A DNA stretch of 34,883 nucleotides from an uncultured Roseburia sp. (GTDB lineage: Bacteria; Bacillota; Clostridia; Lachnospirales; Lachnospiraceae). The stretch is taken from NCBI GenBank assembly GCA_900539115.1, contig UQAQ01000032.1:1-34883 (forward strand), read 5' to 3'. Position numbers and translations under genes: made by a program. Every line of letters begins with the position of its first letter. Position 1 is the stretch's first letter. This document shows positions 22,607 through 31,683 of the stretch, piece by piece. The notes beneath the pieces are model-generated. The model worked only from the letters and a program-made list of their open reading frames with translations. It ran no database searches and was not told where the DNA came from.

Positions 22607-23047
22607 ATGAGTATGGGAAAAAATGGAAAGATCAAAATAGCTGTGCTGCTTGTCCTCTGTATGATGACAGGGATGGTCCTCTGTGGCTGCGGACAGACAT
22701 CGACCGGACAGAAAGAAGCGGGGACGGAGTGCGATTATACGGTTGTTGCTACGCGGGATTGCCCGGAAGAATTTTTGAAAAATTTAGAGGAGAAAAAGAT
22801 AAATCCGTTTCAAATGACATATCAGGATGGAACCTATCTATATATGGCAGTTGGTTACGGCGAACAAAAGACAGGAGGCTACAGCATACTGGTTGAAAAA
22901 TTGACGGAAACAAAGGATAAAATTTTTCTTAACACGGAATTAAGAGGCCCGTCAAAGGAAGAAGTAGTTTTGGAAAAGCCGAGTTTTCCGTATGTTGTGA
23001 TAAAAATGGAAAACAAATCCAAAGAAGTGGTATTTGAAGTCCATTGA
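22607..23047 (+). CDS. PrcB-like lipoprotein
   Basis: A 146-residue exported protein. The signal peptide (residues 1-27) ends in LCGC with lipid-carrying Cys28. The mature part has YLYMAVGYGEQKTGGYSI followed by strands ending YVVIKMENKSKEVVFEV, which fits the PrcB C-terminal fold named for the treponemal protease-complex protein. The exact role in clostridia is unknown. ATG 22607 (after AAAGGG) or ATG 22613 could be the start. It is divergent from the AEC gene, with a 12-bp palindrome between them. Confidence 0.75.
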   Translation: MSMGKNGKIKIAVLLVLCMMTGMVLCGCGQTSTGQKEAGTECDYTVVATRDCPEEFLKNLEEKKINPFQMTYQDGTYLYMAVGYGEQKTGGYSILVEKLTETKDKIFLNTELRGPSKEEVVLEKPSFPYVVIKMENKSKEVVFEVH

Positions 23048-23056
23048 GAAAGAAAC

Positions 23057-23085
23057 TTGTATTTTTAGAAAAAAAGGGGTATAAT
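23057..23085 (+). promoter_or_regulatory. Promoter of the EAL-domain gene
   Basis: TTGTAT at 23057-23062, 17 bases, and a perfect TATAAT at 23080-23085, about 35 bases before the next coding start. Confidence 0.7.
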
Positions 23086-23126
23086 AAACAAAGTTAATGT
23101 AGAAAAGATGAAAGAGGGATAAACAA

Positions 23127-24623
23127 TTGATAGTGAAACGAATCCGCTCTAAACTGTATGAGTGGCGGAATATAATAGGCATGGTAGTATGGGACGTAAT
23201 ACTTGGTGCGGCGCTTGTTTTTTTCTTATACGTTGCCTTGATGAATGTGTCAAATACATCGCTGCGAATTGCGTTAATGGCATTTACGGTAGCAATCATC
23301 GCATTTTCGGTTGTGGTAAAATATGTGTTGTTTTATCAAAAAACAGGAGTAGATGACATTACCGGAGGAAAAAATAAACGGGAATTTGAGAGAATTGCAC
23401 GGCTTCTGTTGCAGGGAAGCGGAGAATTTGCCCTTGTTTATGCAAATATTGATCGTTTCAAACTGGTTAATGAATTATATGGCGATGAAGAAGGTGATCG
23501 AGTGCTGCGCCAGGTTCATAAAGTGATTGACAACGAACTACTCAGTTGGGATGAGGTGTCCGGCAGAATTATGGCAGATAATTTTGGAATGCTTTTGCGC
23601 TTTCATTCCATGAAAAAACTGGAACACAGATTGAACCGTTTGAATGAACAACTCGGACACTTGTGTGATGAGCAGGGCGTTTCTTACGGACTGCGGTTGT
23701 TTTTCGGTGTTTATCTTGTTACAGATAAGGAAATGCCGGTCTCCGCGATGATGGAGAGAGCCAATCTTGCCTTGAAAAAAACATTGCAGTTACCGCAGCA
23801 TTTAAAGAAAATAGGCGTTTACGATGAAAAAGAACATCAGAAATTGGAACGTGAAAAACATCTGGAGATGCGCATGGAACAGGCTTTGAAAAATGGCGAA
23901 TTTATTCCGTATCTTCAGCCGAAATACGAACTTACGCATGAGACAATTGCCGGGGCAGAGGCACTTGTGCGCTGGGTGTCCCCGGAAGAAGGGATGATTT
24001 TTCCGGGAGAATTTATTCCGCTATTTGAGAAAAATGGATTTATTGTGGAACTGGATCTGTATATGTTTGAGCAGGTTTGCAAAATGATAGAATCCTGGCA
24101 TGAAAATGGATACCGGATTATCCCGGTTTCGGTTAATATGTCGCGTGGACATTTCCTTGTGCCAAACTTTTTTGACCGCTATAAGGAAATTTTGGAGCGA
24201 TATAATGTGCCGAAAGGAAGTATTGAGATTGAGCTGACAGAGTCCTTGTTCTTTAATGAGATTTCCACGATGACGGTTCTTGTTAATAAGATCCACGAAG
24301 CCGGGATGCGTTGTTCCATTGATGATTTTGGAAGCGGATATTCTTCTTTGAACATGTTAAAAGACATCAAAGTAGATGCGCTGAAACTTGACCGCGTATT
24401 CTTTGTTGAGACAGAAGAGGACAAGCGAGGCAAAGATATTATCAACAGTATTCTTCATCTGGCGCAAAATCTGCATTTACAGACGATATCAGAAGGTGTA
24501 GAGATTCGGTCACAAGTAGAATATCTAAAAGAGATGGATTGCGATTACATTCAGGGGTATGTGTTTGCAAAACCGATGCCGGTCAAAGATTTTGTGAAAA
24601 TTGCATTTGCGAAGAGTGCATAA
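23127..24623 (+). CDS. Membrane-bound c-di-GMP phosphodiesterase with degenerate GGDEF domain
   Basis: A 498-residue protein. Two membrane segments (residues about 17-39 and 46-70) are followed by a GGDEF domain (about 78-225) and an EAL domain (about 245-498). In the GGDEF domain the catalytic motif is MADNF (149-153) after Arg147, so cyclase activity is not expected. The EAL domain keeps Glu278-Ala-Leu, NMSRGHF, IEIELTES, DDFGSGYSS (from Asp399), a Lys in DALKLDRVF and the late SEGVE and QGY, so it should cleave c-di-GMP. The start is TTG 23127 after AGAGGG. It probably lowers c-di-GMP at the membrane, with the dead GGDEF as a regulatory module. Confidence 0.92.
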   Translation: MIVKRIRSKLYEWRNIIGMVVWDVILGAALVFFLYVALMNVSNTSLRIALMAFTVAIIAFSVVVKYVLFYQKTGVDDITGGKNKREFERIARLLLQGSGEFALVYANIDRFKLVNELYGDEEGDRVLRQVHKVIDNELLSWDEVSGRIMADNFGMLLRFHSMKKLEHRLNRLNEQLGHLCDEQGVSYGLRLFFGVYLVTDKEMPVSAMMERANLALKKTLQLPQHLKKIGVYDEKEHQKLEREKHLEMRMEQALKNGEFIPYLQPKYELTHETIAGAEALVRWVSPEEGMIFPGEFIPLFEKNGFIVELDLYMFEQVCKMIESWHENGYRIIPVSVNMSRGHFLVPNFFDRYKEILERYNVPKGSIEIELTESLFFNEISTMTVLVNKIHEAGMRCSIDDFGSGYSSLNMLKDIKVDALKLDRVFFVETEEDKRGKDIINSILHLAQNLHLQTISEGVEIRSQVEYLKEMDCDYIQGYVFAKPMPVKDFVKIAFAKSA

Positions 24624-24639
24624 AATACATACAAGTTTA

Positions 24640-24698
24640 CACTCCCTTGAGATACCCAATGTGCATGGCACGAGAGTCTCTCAGGGGAGTGCTTTTTT
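24640..24698 (+). terminator. Intrinsic terminator after the EAL gene
   Basis: CACTCCCTTGAGA (24640-24652) pairs with TCTCAGGGGAGTG (24679-24691) with one G-T pair and is followed by a run of six T. The stop codon of the convergent minus-strand gene lies at the end of the T-run. Confidence 0.85.
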
Positions 24699-25083
24699 AC
24701 ATGTACAGACGTTTGCGGCTTCGGTAACGTGCCCGCCGATATAGAATTTCCTGATAGAGAAGAATGGTTGTTAGGGAAAGGAGGTTTTCGGAGGTGGCAA
24801 TACTCTCGTCCTGAGAGGCAGCGAGGATTTCCTTTGCCATCCGTTCCAGGGTGACCTTATCGGGATAGGAGTCGAATAATATGCTTCCCTCGTATTCAAG
24901 ACGGTCACAGCGTTCTTCAATGTTCTGTAGTATTTTTTTGCACATTCCCGGGTATAATTGCTTCATATATTGAATATCGTCTTCGAATTCCATCAGTTTT
25001 CCGGCACCGAGGATCGGGGACATACCCGGGATCAGAGCCGGGCCGGGAAAATAATCATAAAAGGAAGAAACAGGTGTATTCAT
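24697..25083 (-). CDS. Conserved-type hypothetical protein
   Basis: A 128-residue soluble, mostly helical protein I do not recognise. It starts MNTPVSSFYDYFPGPALIPGMSP, has an acidic middle (FEDDIQYMKQLYPGM, then CDRLEYEGSILFDSYPDKV) and a basic, arginine-rich end (YRRARYRSRKRLYM). ATG 25083 follows AGAAAGGAATCCGTT. It converges with the EAL gene and diverges from the next large gene. No membrane segment or catalytic motif is visible, so no function is proposed. Confidence 0.7.
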   Translation of the reverse strand: MNTPVSSFYDYFPGPALIPGMSPILGAGKLMEFEDDIQYMKQLYPGMCKKILQNIEERCDRLEYEGSILFDSYPDKVTLERMAKEILAASQDESIATSENLLSLTTILLYQEILYRRARYRSRKRLYM

Positions 25084-25244
25084 AACGGATTCCTTTCTGG
25101 CAGCCGAGGCGTTATACCGATATTTTATCCTTATTATATGAAAGAATAAAAAAAGTGTGTGTTCTCATCTTGCCCTGTTTCGAGAACTGTGATAAACTGT
25201 TTCTATGTGGAAAAGCAAGTAAGAAGTTAGAATCGAGGATGTAA

Positions 25245-27809
25245 ATGGTTAAATATATTTATAAAGTGGTTGCTTTAATGGTATTATTCTGCGGGGCATT
25301 GTTTTTCTTTGGAAGCCGCCTGCAGAGCGACAGTTATGAAACAGGAAAAGTAATAGAAGCGGGAAGTGAGACATTTCCCTATCTTACGATAAAGAGTCAG
25401 GGCGTGGAGATGAACCGGCTGTATGGTTACAGCGGGGTACTCGATGCCAATATCGTGCGTGAATCCATCACACCGTTAGGCCAGGATAAGAGCATCAGTG
25501 TTCTGCTTGGCGGAACAGATACAAAAATTGTAAAAATGGAATACGAGATAGTGGATAAAGATACACTGGAAGTATACGAGAAAAAAGAAATCAATGCGAT
25601 ATCCAAAGAGAAGGGGAAGGTGGATATCACGTTCGATTACGGATTTAAGACAAGTACGGAGTATGTGCTTTCCATTACAGCGACGACAGAGTCCGGACGT
25701 AAGATTCATTATTTTACAAGATTAAAATATTACATGGACAATTCGTATTTGCAGGAAAAACTTAATTTTGCAATGCAATTTCATAAAGATACGTTTACAA
25801 AATCAAAAGCAGAAGAATTGAGCCGCTATTTGGAGCCTGACGGTACGGCATCTAATGATTCGCTGGCAGAAGTGAACATTAAATCGGACAGCGATCTGGT
25901 GACGTGGGGAAAAATCTCACCAAAGAAACTATCCGAGCCGATGCCGGTCATCAAAGAATATAATATGGAGACGGCTTGTTTTCAGTTGAATTATTATGTT
26001 GAGGGATCGACTGCGACGGGAAAAGAGACATACCGCGTCAATGAATTTTATCGCGTCCGTTATGCTTCCGGAAGCAGTTATCTTCTGAACTATGAACGTA
26101 CGATGGAGACTGTATTTGATGCGGCACTTACAAGTGTGCAGAAAAATCAGTTAAAGATTGGTATCACCAATGACACCACGATGGATCTGATGAACAATGA
26201 AACGACAAAGCAGCTCTTTTTTGCCAGAGAAGGCAATTTATATTGCTACGATATGGATAAAAAGAAAAATTCCATCACCAAATTATATTCGTCTTACAGC
26301 GAAAAAGCATCTTATGAATACCGTGAAAATGCGGTGCCTCAGATGCGTCTTTTGAAAACGGACAGCGACGGGAATCTGTATTTTGCCGTGGCCGGTTATG
26401 TGCCACGCGGACAGTATGAGGGAAAAGTTGCCATCGTATTATACAAGTATGCGGCACAGGAAAAACAGATTCAGGAGCTGGTATATCTTCCGATCGATAC
26501 GACCGAGCAGCAGTTAAATAAAGATTTTAATAATTATGGTTATGTCAGCGGAAAAAATGTGTATTATTTTGCTGTGGCCAACACGGTATATGCTTATAAT
26601 ATGGAATCGCACCGCTTGATAAAACTGGCAGAAAATGTAACAAATAGCAGCTTTCAGATTATTCAGGGAATCAGTAAAAAGGAAGCAGGTAAAGTCATAG
26701 AATATGATTGCTTCACTTGGTCTGATAATCTGGAAAAAGGATATGGAGATGAATTGACGGTTTTCAATCTGGAAACAGAGGAAAAAACGCTATTGAAACC
26801 GGAAACGGAGGGATGCTATATTCGTCTGCTTGGCGTGATCAATGATAAGGTCATCTATGGTTATGTCAATAAAAGTGATATTGTGTCCAAATCGGTAGAC
26901 GAGGAGATCGCACCCTGCTATAAGATTGTGATTGCCGATGAAAAGGGAAATGCCGTAAAGACATATGAGCAAAAAAATGTTTATGTGCAGGAAGTCAGCG
27001 TGCAGGGAAATGTTATGACTCTTTCCCGCTTGAAAAGAATAGGGAAAAAAACATACAAAAAGATTTCCGATGACAGCATATTAAATCAGACGGAGTCGCA
27101 GGCAAGTGCCTATCAGATGGTGTCGAGAGTTACTTCAGCGGCACAGACGGAATGGTATATCGCTTTTCCGGCAAGCTTTACGATTGATCAAGTACCATCT
27201 TATGAAGTGGCGGACGAGCAGATTCTTACCAGCGCAAGAGCCGTTCATCTGGATGAAATTCAGGTGCCGCAGTATTATGTATATGCCCTTGGAAAGATTA
27301 CGGAAGCATACGAAAAACCGGTGTCGGCGATTCAGAAAGCAGATGAGCAGATGGGTGTTGTTATTTCCCGAACCCATCATGTGGTATGGGAACGCAGCGG
27401 CAGCTTTTTGATGAACAGTATCGCCGGAATCGAGATGCAGAAAGCACAGGGACAGATTTCCGGTTTTGCGGCTTGTGTTTCCATGGTTTTGAAGGCAAAT
27501 CATGTTTCGGTAGATGCCACAGCTCTGTCAAAGAAAAAATCAGCAATTTATCCAATGCTTGCACAGTATATGGAAGAACCGGTCAACCTTACCGGAGCAA
27601 CGTTAGACCAAGTGCTGTATTTCGTGAGCAATAACAAATATGTAATTGCGGTAACCGGGGATTCTACAGCTGTAGTGATAAGTGGATATGACACGAAAAA
27701 CATAACCGTTTATAATCCGGTATCCGGCAAGGTGGAAACATATAAGAGAATGCAGGCGGAAAAACTATTTAAAGACAATGGAAATAGTTTCTTCAGTTAT
27801 TTGAATTAG
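25245..27809 (+). CDS. Large exported protein with C39-peptidase-like C-terminus lacking the catalytic His
   Basis: An 854-residue protein with an N-terminal membrane anchor (residues about 4-24) and no lipobox. Residues about 40-170 look like Ig-like beta domains and about 330-700 like a repeated beta-strand domain, possibly a propeller (SGKNVYYFAVANTVYAYN is one blade-like strand set). The last 120 residues resemble a C39-type papain-like domain: GQISGFAACVSMVLKAN with Cys744, then GDSTAVVISGYDTKNITVYNPVSGK. Where peptidases have His, Thr808 is found, so it is probably not a protease. GAGGATGTAA precedes ATG 25245. It should face the cell surface. The cytidine deaminase gene follows after 13 bases. 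Confidence 0.75.
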   Translation: MVKYIYKVVALMVLFCGALFFFGSRLQSDSYETGKVIEAGSETFPYLTIKSQGVEMNRLYGYSGVLDANIVRESITPLGQDKSISVLLGGTDTKIVKMEYEIVDKDTLEVYEKKEINAISKEKGKVDITFDYGFKTSTEYVLSITATTESGRKIHYFTRLKYYMDNSYLQEKLNFAMQFHKDTFTKSKAEELSRYLEPDGTASNDSLAEVNIKSDSDLVTWGKISPKKLSEPMPVIKEYNMETACFQLNYYVEGSTATGKETYRVNEFYRVRYASGSSYLLNYERTMETVFDAALTSVQKNQLKIGITNDTTMDLMNNETTKQLFFAREGNLYCYDMDKKKNSITKLYSSYSEKASYEYRENAVPQMRLLKTDSDGNLYFAVAGYVPRGQYEGKVAIVLYKYAAQEKQIQELVYLPIDTTEQQLNKDFNNYGYVSGKNVYYFAVANTVYAYNMESHRLIKLAENVTNSSFQIIQGISKKEAGKVIEYDCFTWSDNLEKGYGDELTVFNLETEEKTLLKPETEGCYIRLLGVINDKVIYGYVNKSDIVSKSVDEEIAPCYKIVIADEKGNAVKTYEQKNVYVQEVSVQGNVMTLSRLKRIGKKTYKKISDDSILNQTESQASAYQMVSRVTSAAQTEWYIAFPASFTIDQVPSYEVADEQILTSARAVHLDEIQVPQYYVYALGKITEAYEKPVSAIQKADEQMGVVISRTHHVVWERSGSFLMNSIAGIEMQKAQGQISGFAACVSMVLKANHVSVDATALSKKKSAIYPMLAQYMEEPVNLTGATLDQVLYFVSNNKYVIAVTGDSTAVVISGYDTKNITVYNPVSGKVETYKRMQAEKLFKDNGNSFFSYLN

Positions 27810-27822
27810 AGAGTGTGATTCT

Positions 27823-28215
27823 ATGAAAACGTTGATTAAATTGGCGATGGAAGCCAGAGAAAAATCGTACTGCCCGTATTCCGGCTTTGCGGTAGGGGCA
27901 GCATTGCAGACAAAAGAAGGAAAAATATATCTGGGCTGCAATATTGAAAATGCGGCATTTACACCGACAAACTGCGCAGAGCGGACGGCGTTTTTTAAGG
28001 CGGTCAGCGAAGGTGAGAAGGAGTTCTGCCGCATTGCCATCGTGGGCGGAAAAAAAGACGGAGTCTTGGAACTGACTTCTCCTTGCGGCGTGTGTCTGCA
28101 GGTTATGCAGGAATTTTGTGATCCCGATGCCTTTGAAGTGATCCTTGCGGCCGCGGAAGAGAAGTATGAGATTTTGAAATTACGCCAGCTGCTTCCCTAT
28201 GGATTTGAACTATAA
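27823..28215 (+). CDS. cdd: Cytidine deaminase
   Basis: A 130-residue homotetrameric-type cytidine deaminase, which salvages cytidine and deoxycytidine to uridine forms. Zinc ligands Cys51 (in TNCAERTA), Cys88 and Cys91 (PCGVC) and catalytic Glu53 are present, as is the substrate strand CNIENAAF at 39-46. Length is normal for the family. It is 13 bases after the large exported protein and 15 before the RNA methyltransferase gene, so the three are probably one transcript. Confidence 0.95.
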   Translation: MKTLIKLAMEAREKSYCPYSGFAVGAALQTKEGKIYLGCNIENAAFTPTNCAERTAFFKAVSEGEKEFCRIAIVGGKKDGVLELTSPCGVCLQVMQEFCDPDAFEVILAAAEEKYEILKLRQLLPYGFEL

Positions 28216-28230
28216 GAAAGGAATAGAACC

Positions 28231-29628
28231 ATGTACTTACCGGACAAATTTTGTGATGAGATGAAGAGGATTCTGGGAGACGAGTACGAAGATTATCTCG
28301 CTTCCATGGACGCTTCAAGAAAATACGGGCTGCGTGTGAATACCGCAAAAATCTCGGTGGAAGATTTCCTGAAGATCACACCGTTTGAACTCACGCCGAT
28401 TCCATATATTTCCAATGGGTTTTATTATGACGAAAAAGAGCAGCCGTCGAAACACCCTTATTATTTTGCCGGCTTGTATTATCTTCAGGATCCCAGTGCG
28501 ATGACACCGGCGTCCCGTCTTCCGGTAGAAGAAGGGGATGTGGTACTTGATCTTTGCGCGGCACCCGGTGGAAAAGCGACGGAATTAGGGGCGAAACTGC
28601 ATGGAACAGGCTTATTGATCGCCAATGATATCAGCAGCAAACGGGCAAAAGCATTACTTAAAAATATTGAATTGTTTGGCGTGGAAAACAGTTTTATTGT
28701 TACGGAATATCCGGCAAAACTGACGGAATATTTTACCGGCTTTTTTGATAAGATTCTGATTGATGCTCCGTGTTCCGGCGAAGGTATGTTCCGAAAAGAT
28801 CCGGCGATGGTAAAAGCGTGGGAACAAAACGGACCGGAATTTTATGCTAAACTGCAGAGAGAAATTTTAGAGCAGGCGGTACCAATGTTAAAAGAAGGAG
28901 GCATGCTTTTATATTCTACATGTACGTTTTCTCCGTTGGAAGATGAGGGAAGTGTACAATATTTATTGTCGTTGGATCCGTCTCTGAAACTGGTAGATAT
29001 GGAAGGATATTCCGGATTTGTCAAAGGAAATCCCGCGTGGATCGACAGTGAAAATAAGGAGCTGGAAAAATGTGTCAGAATGTTTCCGCATAAGCTGGAT
29101 GGCGAAGGACATTTTCTTGCTCTTTTGCAAAAGGGAGAAAAGGCGGCAGCGAACAACGTACATTTTTCGCAAAAGAGAAAAGGTCTAAAAGGTGAAGAAA
29201 AGAAATTCTTTGAAGAATTTCAAACACAGATGAACCGTGTTTTTGACCCGGAACGTCTGGAGAGTAAGAACGGCATGATCTATTATATGCCGGAAGAACT
29301 TCCGGATATGAAAGGATTGCGGTTTTTGCGCAGTGGTTTGTTTATGGGGGAGATGAAGAAAAAGAGATTTGAGCCAAGCCAGTCGCTTGCCATGGCACTC
29401 AAACGGGAAGATTATAAAAAGCGGGTGGAATTTTCGGCAGATGACGAAGAGGTATTCCGGTATCTCAAAGGCGAAACCATTTCTCTGCAGCCGGAACAGA
29501 TTGTCGATGAGGGGAAAAAGCCGGGAGGCTGGTACCTTGTCTGTGTGGATGGATTCCCGCTTGGCTGGGGAAAGGCAGCAGGCATGACATTGAAGAATAA
29601 GTATCACCAGGGATGGCGTTTGTTATAG
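28231..29628 (+). CDS. RsmF-type rRNA (cytosine-5) methyltransferase
   Basis: A 465-residue NOL1/NOP2/Sun-family enzyme that transfers a methyl group from SAM to cytosine in RNA, probably 16S rRNA. The SAM site DLCAAPGGK is at residues 107-115, the catalytic-cycle cysteine Cys181 is in APCSGEGMF, and the nucleophile Cys231 is in STCTFSPLEDE. The C-terminal 150 residues match the RsmF-like extension (LRFLRSGLFMGEMKKKRFEPSQSLA and GWYLVCVDGFPLGWGKAAG), which supports RsmF rather than RsmB. AAGAAAGGAAT precedes ATG 28231. The exact target nucleotide is not deducible. Confidence 0.92.
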   Translation: MYLPDKFCDEMKRILGDEYEDYLASMDASRKYGLRVNTAKISVEDFLKITPFELTPIPYISNGFYYDEKEQPSKHPYYFAGLYYLQDPSAMTPASRLPVEEGDVVLDLCAAPGGKATELGAKLHGTGLLIANDISSKRAKALLKNIELFGVENSFIVTEYPAKLTEYFTGFFDKILIDAPCSGEGMFRKDPAMVKAWEQNGPEFYAKLQREILEQAVPMLKEGGMLLYSTCTFSPLEDEGSVQYLLSLDPSLKLVDMEGYSGFVKGNPAWIDSENKELEKCVRMFPHKLDGEGHFLALLQKGEKAAANNVHFSQKRKGLKGEEKKFFEEFQTQMNRVFDPERLESKNGMIYYMPEELPDMKGLRFLRSGLFMGEMKKKRFEPSQSLAMALKREDYKKRVEFSADDEEVFRYLKGETISLQPEQIVDEGKKPGGWYLVCVDGFPLGWGKAAGMTLKNKYHQGWRLL

Positions 29629-29645
29629 AAAGTCAATGACACCAC

Positions 29646-29674
29646 TTGATTTTTTTATGCAGGGTCATTACAAT
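29646..29674 (+). promoter_or_regulatory. Possible promoter of the YcxB-like/tsaE/tsaB row
   Basis: TTGATT at 29646-29651, 17 bases, then TACAAT at 29669-29674, 24 bases before the next start codon. Confidence 0.5.
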
Positions 29675-29697
29675 AGAAAGAAAAATGGAGAGAAGCA

Positions 29698-30180
29698 ATG
29701 GAAGAAAGATATGAGATTGATGTTCAATTAGATAAAAAGACGTTAGACCGCTTTTTGATCCGCAATAACTTTTTGCGTGCGGGAGGCGTGGCAGGACTTT
29801 TGATCAGTTTTGCGGCAATCCTCGGATTGATTGTGTTTTGGAAAGAATTTGCTGTTTCCCAACGGGTGATCCTTGTATTTCTGGGAGCGATGTTTACTGT
29901 AATTCAGCCGTTTGGCATTTTGCTGAAAGGATGGAACCAATTAAAAAGCGGTGCATTCCGCAAACCATTTCATTATATTTTTTCAGAAGAGGGGATTGAG
30001 GTAAAAAATATCGCCGGGACTGCAAAAGTAGAATGGAAACAGATCCGAAAGGTGATCACGACAAAGGAAGCGATGTATATTTATATGAATTCGATTTCAG
30101 CTCTGATCATCCCGGCGCAGGAATGCAGCGGTCATTATGCAGAGATTGCGACAATGGTTAAGAAAAAAAGCAAAGGTTGA
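29698..30180 (+). CDS. YcxB-like membrane protein
   Basis: A 160-residue protein with two membrane segments (residues about 26-46 and 54-72) followed by a C-terminal domain: HYIFSEEGIEVKNIAGTAKVEWKQIRKVITTKEAMYIYM, then SALIIPAQECS. That order, with the Trp-centred turn between strands, fits the YcxB-like C-terminal domain found in many Bacillota membrane proteins of unknown role. ATG 29698 follows GGAGAGAAGC. tsaE starts 18 bases after its stop, so co-transcription is likely. Confidence 0.75.
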   Translation: MEERYEIDVQLDKKTLDRFLIRNNFLRAGGVAGLLISFAAILGLIVFWKEFAVSQRVILVFLGAMFTVIQPFGILLKGWNQLKSGAFRKPFHYIFSEEGIEVKNIAGTAKVEWKQIRKVITTKEAMYIYMNSISALIIPAQECSGHYAEIATMVKKKSKG

Positions 30181-30198
30181 AAAGAGAGGACATCGACA

Positions 30199-30651
30199 GT
30201 GACAGAAAAGAAAGAAATGGAAAGTTTTTCTGAAAAAGATACGTTTTTGATCGGAAAACAATTTGGTACGCAGGCAAAAGCCGGTGATATCTACCTTCTC
30301 CATGGAGATCTCGGAGTGGGAAAAACCGTATTCACCAAGGGCTTTGCCGAGGGACTGGGAATCGGGGAACCGATCACCAGCCCTACTTTTACGCTGATTC
30401 AGGAATATATGGAAGGAAGACTTCCTTTTTATCATTTTGATGTGTACCGGATCGGCGATGTGGAAGAAATGTATGATATCGGGATTGACGAGTATTTGTT
30501 CGGTGACGGAGTCTGCCTGATCGAATGGCCGTCCAGGATTGAGGAAATTCTGCCGGATACCTGCGAAAATATTTGGATTGAAAAGGATCTTGAAAAAGGA
30601 TTCGACTACCGCCACATTACGTGTGGCAAGGAAGGAGACAGAGAATCATGA
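30199..30651 (+). CDS. tsaE: t6A biosynthesis ATPase TsaE
   Basis: A 150-residue ATPase that works with TsaB and TsaD to attach threonylcarbamoyl to A37 of tRNAs reading ANN codons. Walker A GDLGVGKT is at residues 36-43, followed by SPTFTLIQEY and FYHFDVYRI, then EWPSRIEEIL, all family hallmarks. The start is GTG 30199 after AGAGAGGAC. Its stop overlaps the tsaB start (ATGA at 30648-30651), so the two are translationally coupled. Confidence 0.95.
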   Translation: MTEKKEMESFSEKDTFLIGKQFGTQAKAGDIYLLHGDLGVGKTVFTKGFAEGLGIGEPITSPTFTLIQEYMEGRLPFYHFDVYRIGDVEEMYDIGIDEYLFGDGVCLIEWPSRIEEILPDTCENIWIEKDLEKGFDYRHITCGKEGDRES

Positions 30652-31355
30652 AAATACTTGGAATCGATAGTTCCGGATTGGTGGCTGCGACCGCGTTAAT
30701 GTCAGATGGCATTGTGACAGCTGAGTATCAGATACACAATAAAAAGACGCATTCCCAGACACTCATGCCGATGATTTCCGAAATGATGTCGATGGCAGAT
30801 GTGAAGCCGGAAGAATTGGATGCGATCGCTGTCTCCGAAGGACCGGGATCATTTACAGGGCTGCGTATCGGGGCGTCGATTGCAAAAGGCCTCGCATGGA
30901 CATTGAAAATTCCAATCGTTCCGGTGTCATCTTTGATGGGACTGGCTGCGAATGTCGAGATGCCAGGCCAGATTGTCTGCCCGATCATGGATGCAAGAAG
31001 AAACCAAGTTTATACGGCAGTATACCAAACTACACCGGAAATACCGGAACAGCTTGGGGAGCCGGATGTCGTTCCGATTGAAACGGCATTGGAGCGCGCC
31101 CGTGAGGCAGCGGCAGGCAAAACGATTGTATTTTTAGGAGATGGTGTTCCTGTTTTCGAAAAAGTAATAAAGGAAACTCTTGGTGATAATTGCCGTCTTA
31201 TGATTCCGGCAAGAAGATACCAAAGTGCAGCAAGTATTGCACTGCTCGGACAATATTTATATCAGAAAGACGAGGCTGTCCCTGCGGAAAAATTTGGTCC
31301 GGTCTATCTGCGAAAATCGCAGGCAGAGAGAGAACGGGAAGAAAAAAATACATAA
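30648..31355 (+). CDS. tsaB: t6A biosynthesis protein TsaB
   Basis: A 235-residue inactive paralogue of TsaD that scaffolds the TsaD-TsaE complex. It starts MKILGIDSSG and carries EGPGSFTGLRIGASIAKGLAW and PIMDARRNQVYTA, the standard TsaB motifs. I chose ATG 30648, which overlaps the tsaE stop, over the in-frame ATG at 30621. The usual rimI neighbour is missing; a small cysteine protein gene follows instead after about 90 bases. Confidence 0.94.
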   Translation: MKILGIDSSGLVAATALMSDGIVTAEYQIHNKKTHSQTLMPMISEMMSMADVKPEELDAIAVSEGPGSFTGLRIGASIAKGLAWTLKIPIVPVSSLMGLAANVEMPGQIVCPIMDARRNQVYTAVYQTTPEIPEQLGEPDVVPIETALERAREAAAGKTIVFLGDGVPVFEKVIKETLGDNCRLMIPARRYQSAASIALLGQYLYQKDEAVPAEKFGPVYLRKSQAEREREEKNT

Positions 31356-31448
31356 TCCGTCATTTTTAGAAATTTTTACAACTGGAAATTCTTAACCGTA
31401 TCCGCTATAATAAAAGAGCATTTTATGGAATGAGCGGAGTGATAAGAG

Positions 31449-31670
31449 ATGAAAAAGTATAATTTTTGCAATCAATGCGGAAGAGAACTTCAATATGAAA
31501 ATGATATTCTGCGGGAAGATATCCTGGCAGTGCGGAAAGACTGGGGATTCTTTTCGAAAAAAGATCTTCAGGTGCATTCTTTTGCACTGTGCGAGGAATG
31601 TTATGACCGCCTGATACAGTCGTTTGCGATCCCTGTGGAAGTGGAGGAGAAGACGATGGTGATGGATTAG
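31449..31670 (+). CDS. Small zinc-ribbon-like protein
   Basis: A 73-residue acidic protein. Two CxxC pairs, Cys7/Cys10 (NFCNQCGRE) and Cys48/Cys51 (LCEECYD), suggest a single zinc ribbon. No known family is recognised. ATG 31449 has GGAG about 9 bases upstream, and a TATAAT-like box (CTATAATAA) lies near 31405. It lies 13 bases before the RNase Z gene and is probably co-transcribed with it. A role in nucleic-acid or protein binding would be guesswork. Confidence 0.75.
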   Translation: MKKYNFCNQCGRELQYENDILREDILAVRKDWGFFSKKDLQVHSFALCEECYDRLIQSFAIPVEVEEKTMVMD

Positions 31671-31683
31671 AAGGAGGATTTGT

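Noticed and set aside
22477..22635. Upstream N-terminal extension of the AEC transporter
   Set aside because: The ATG at 22476 has a good ribosome binding site and a family-like N-terminus; the extension would cover that site and overlap the divergent gene.
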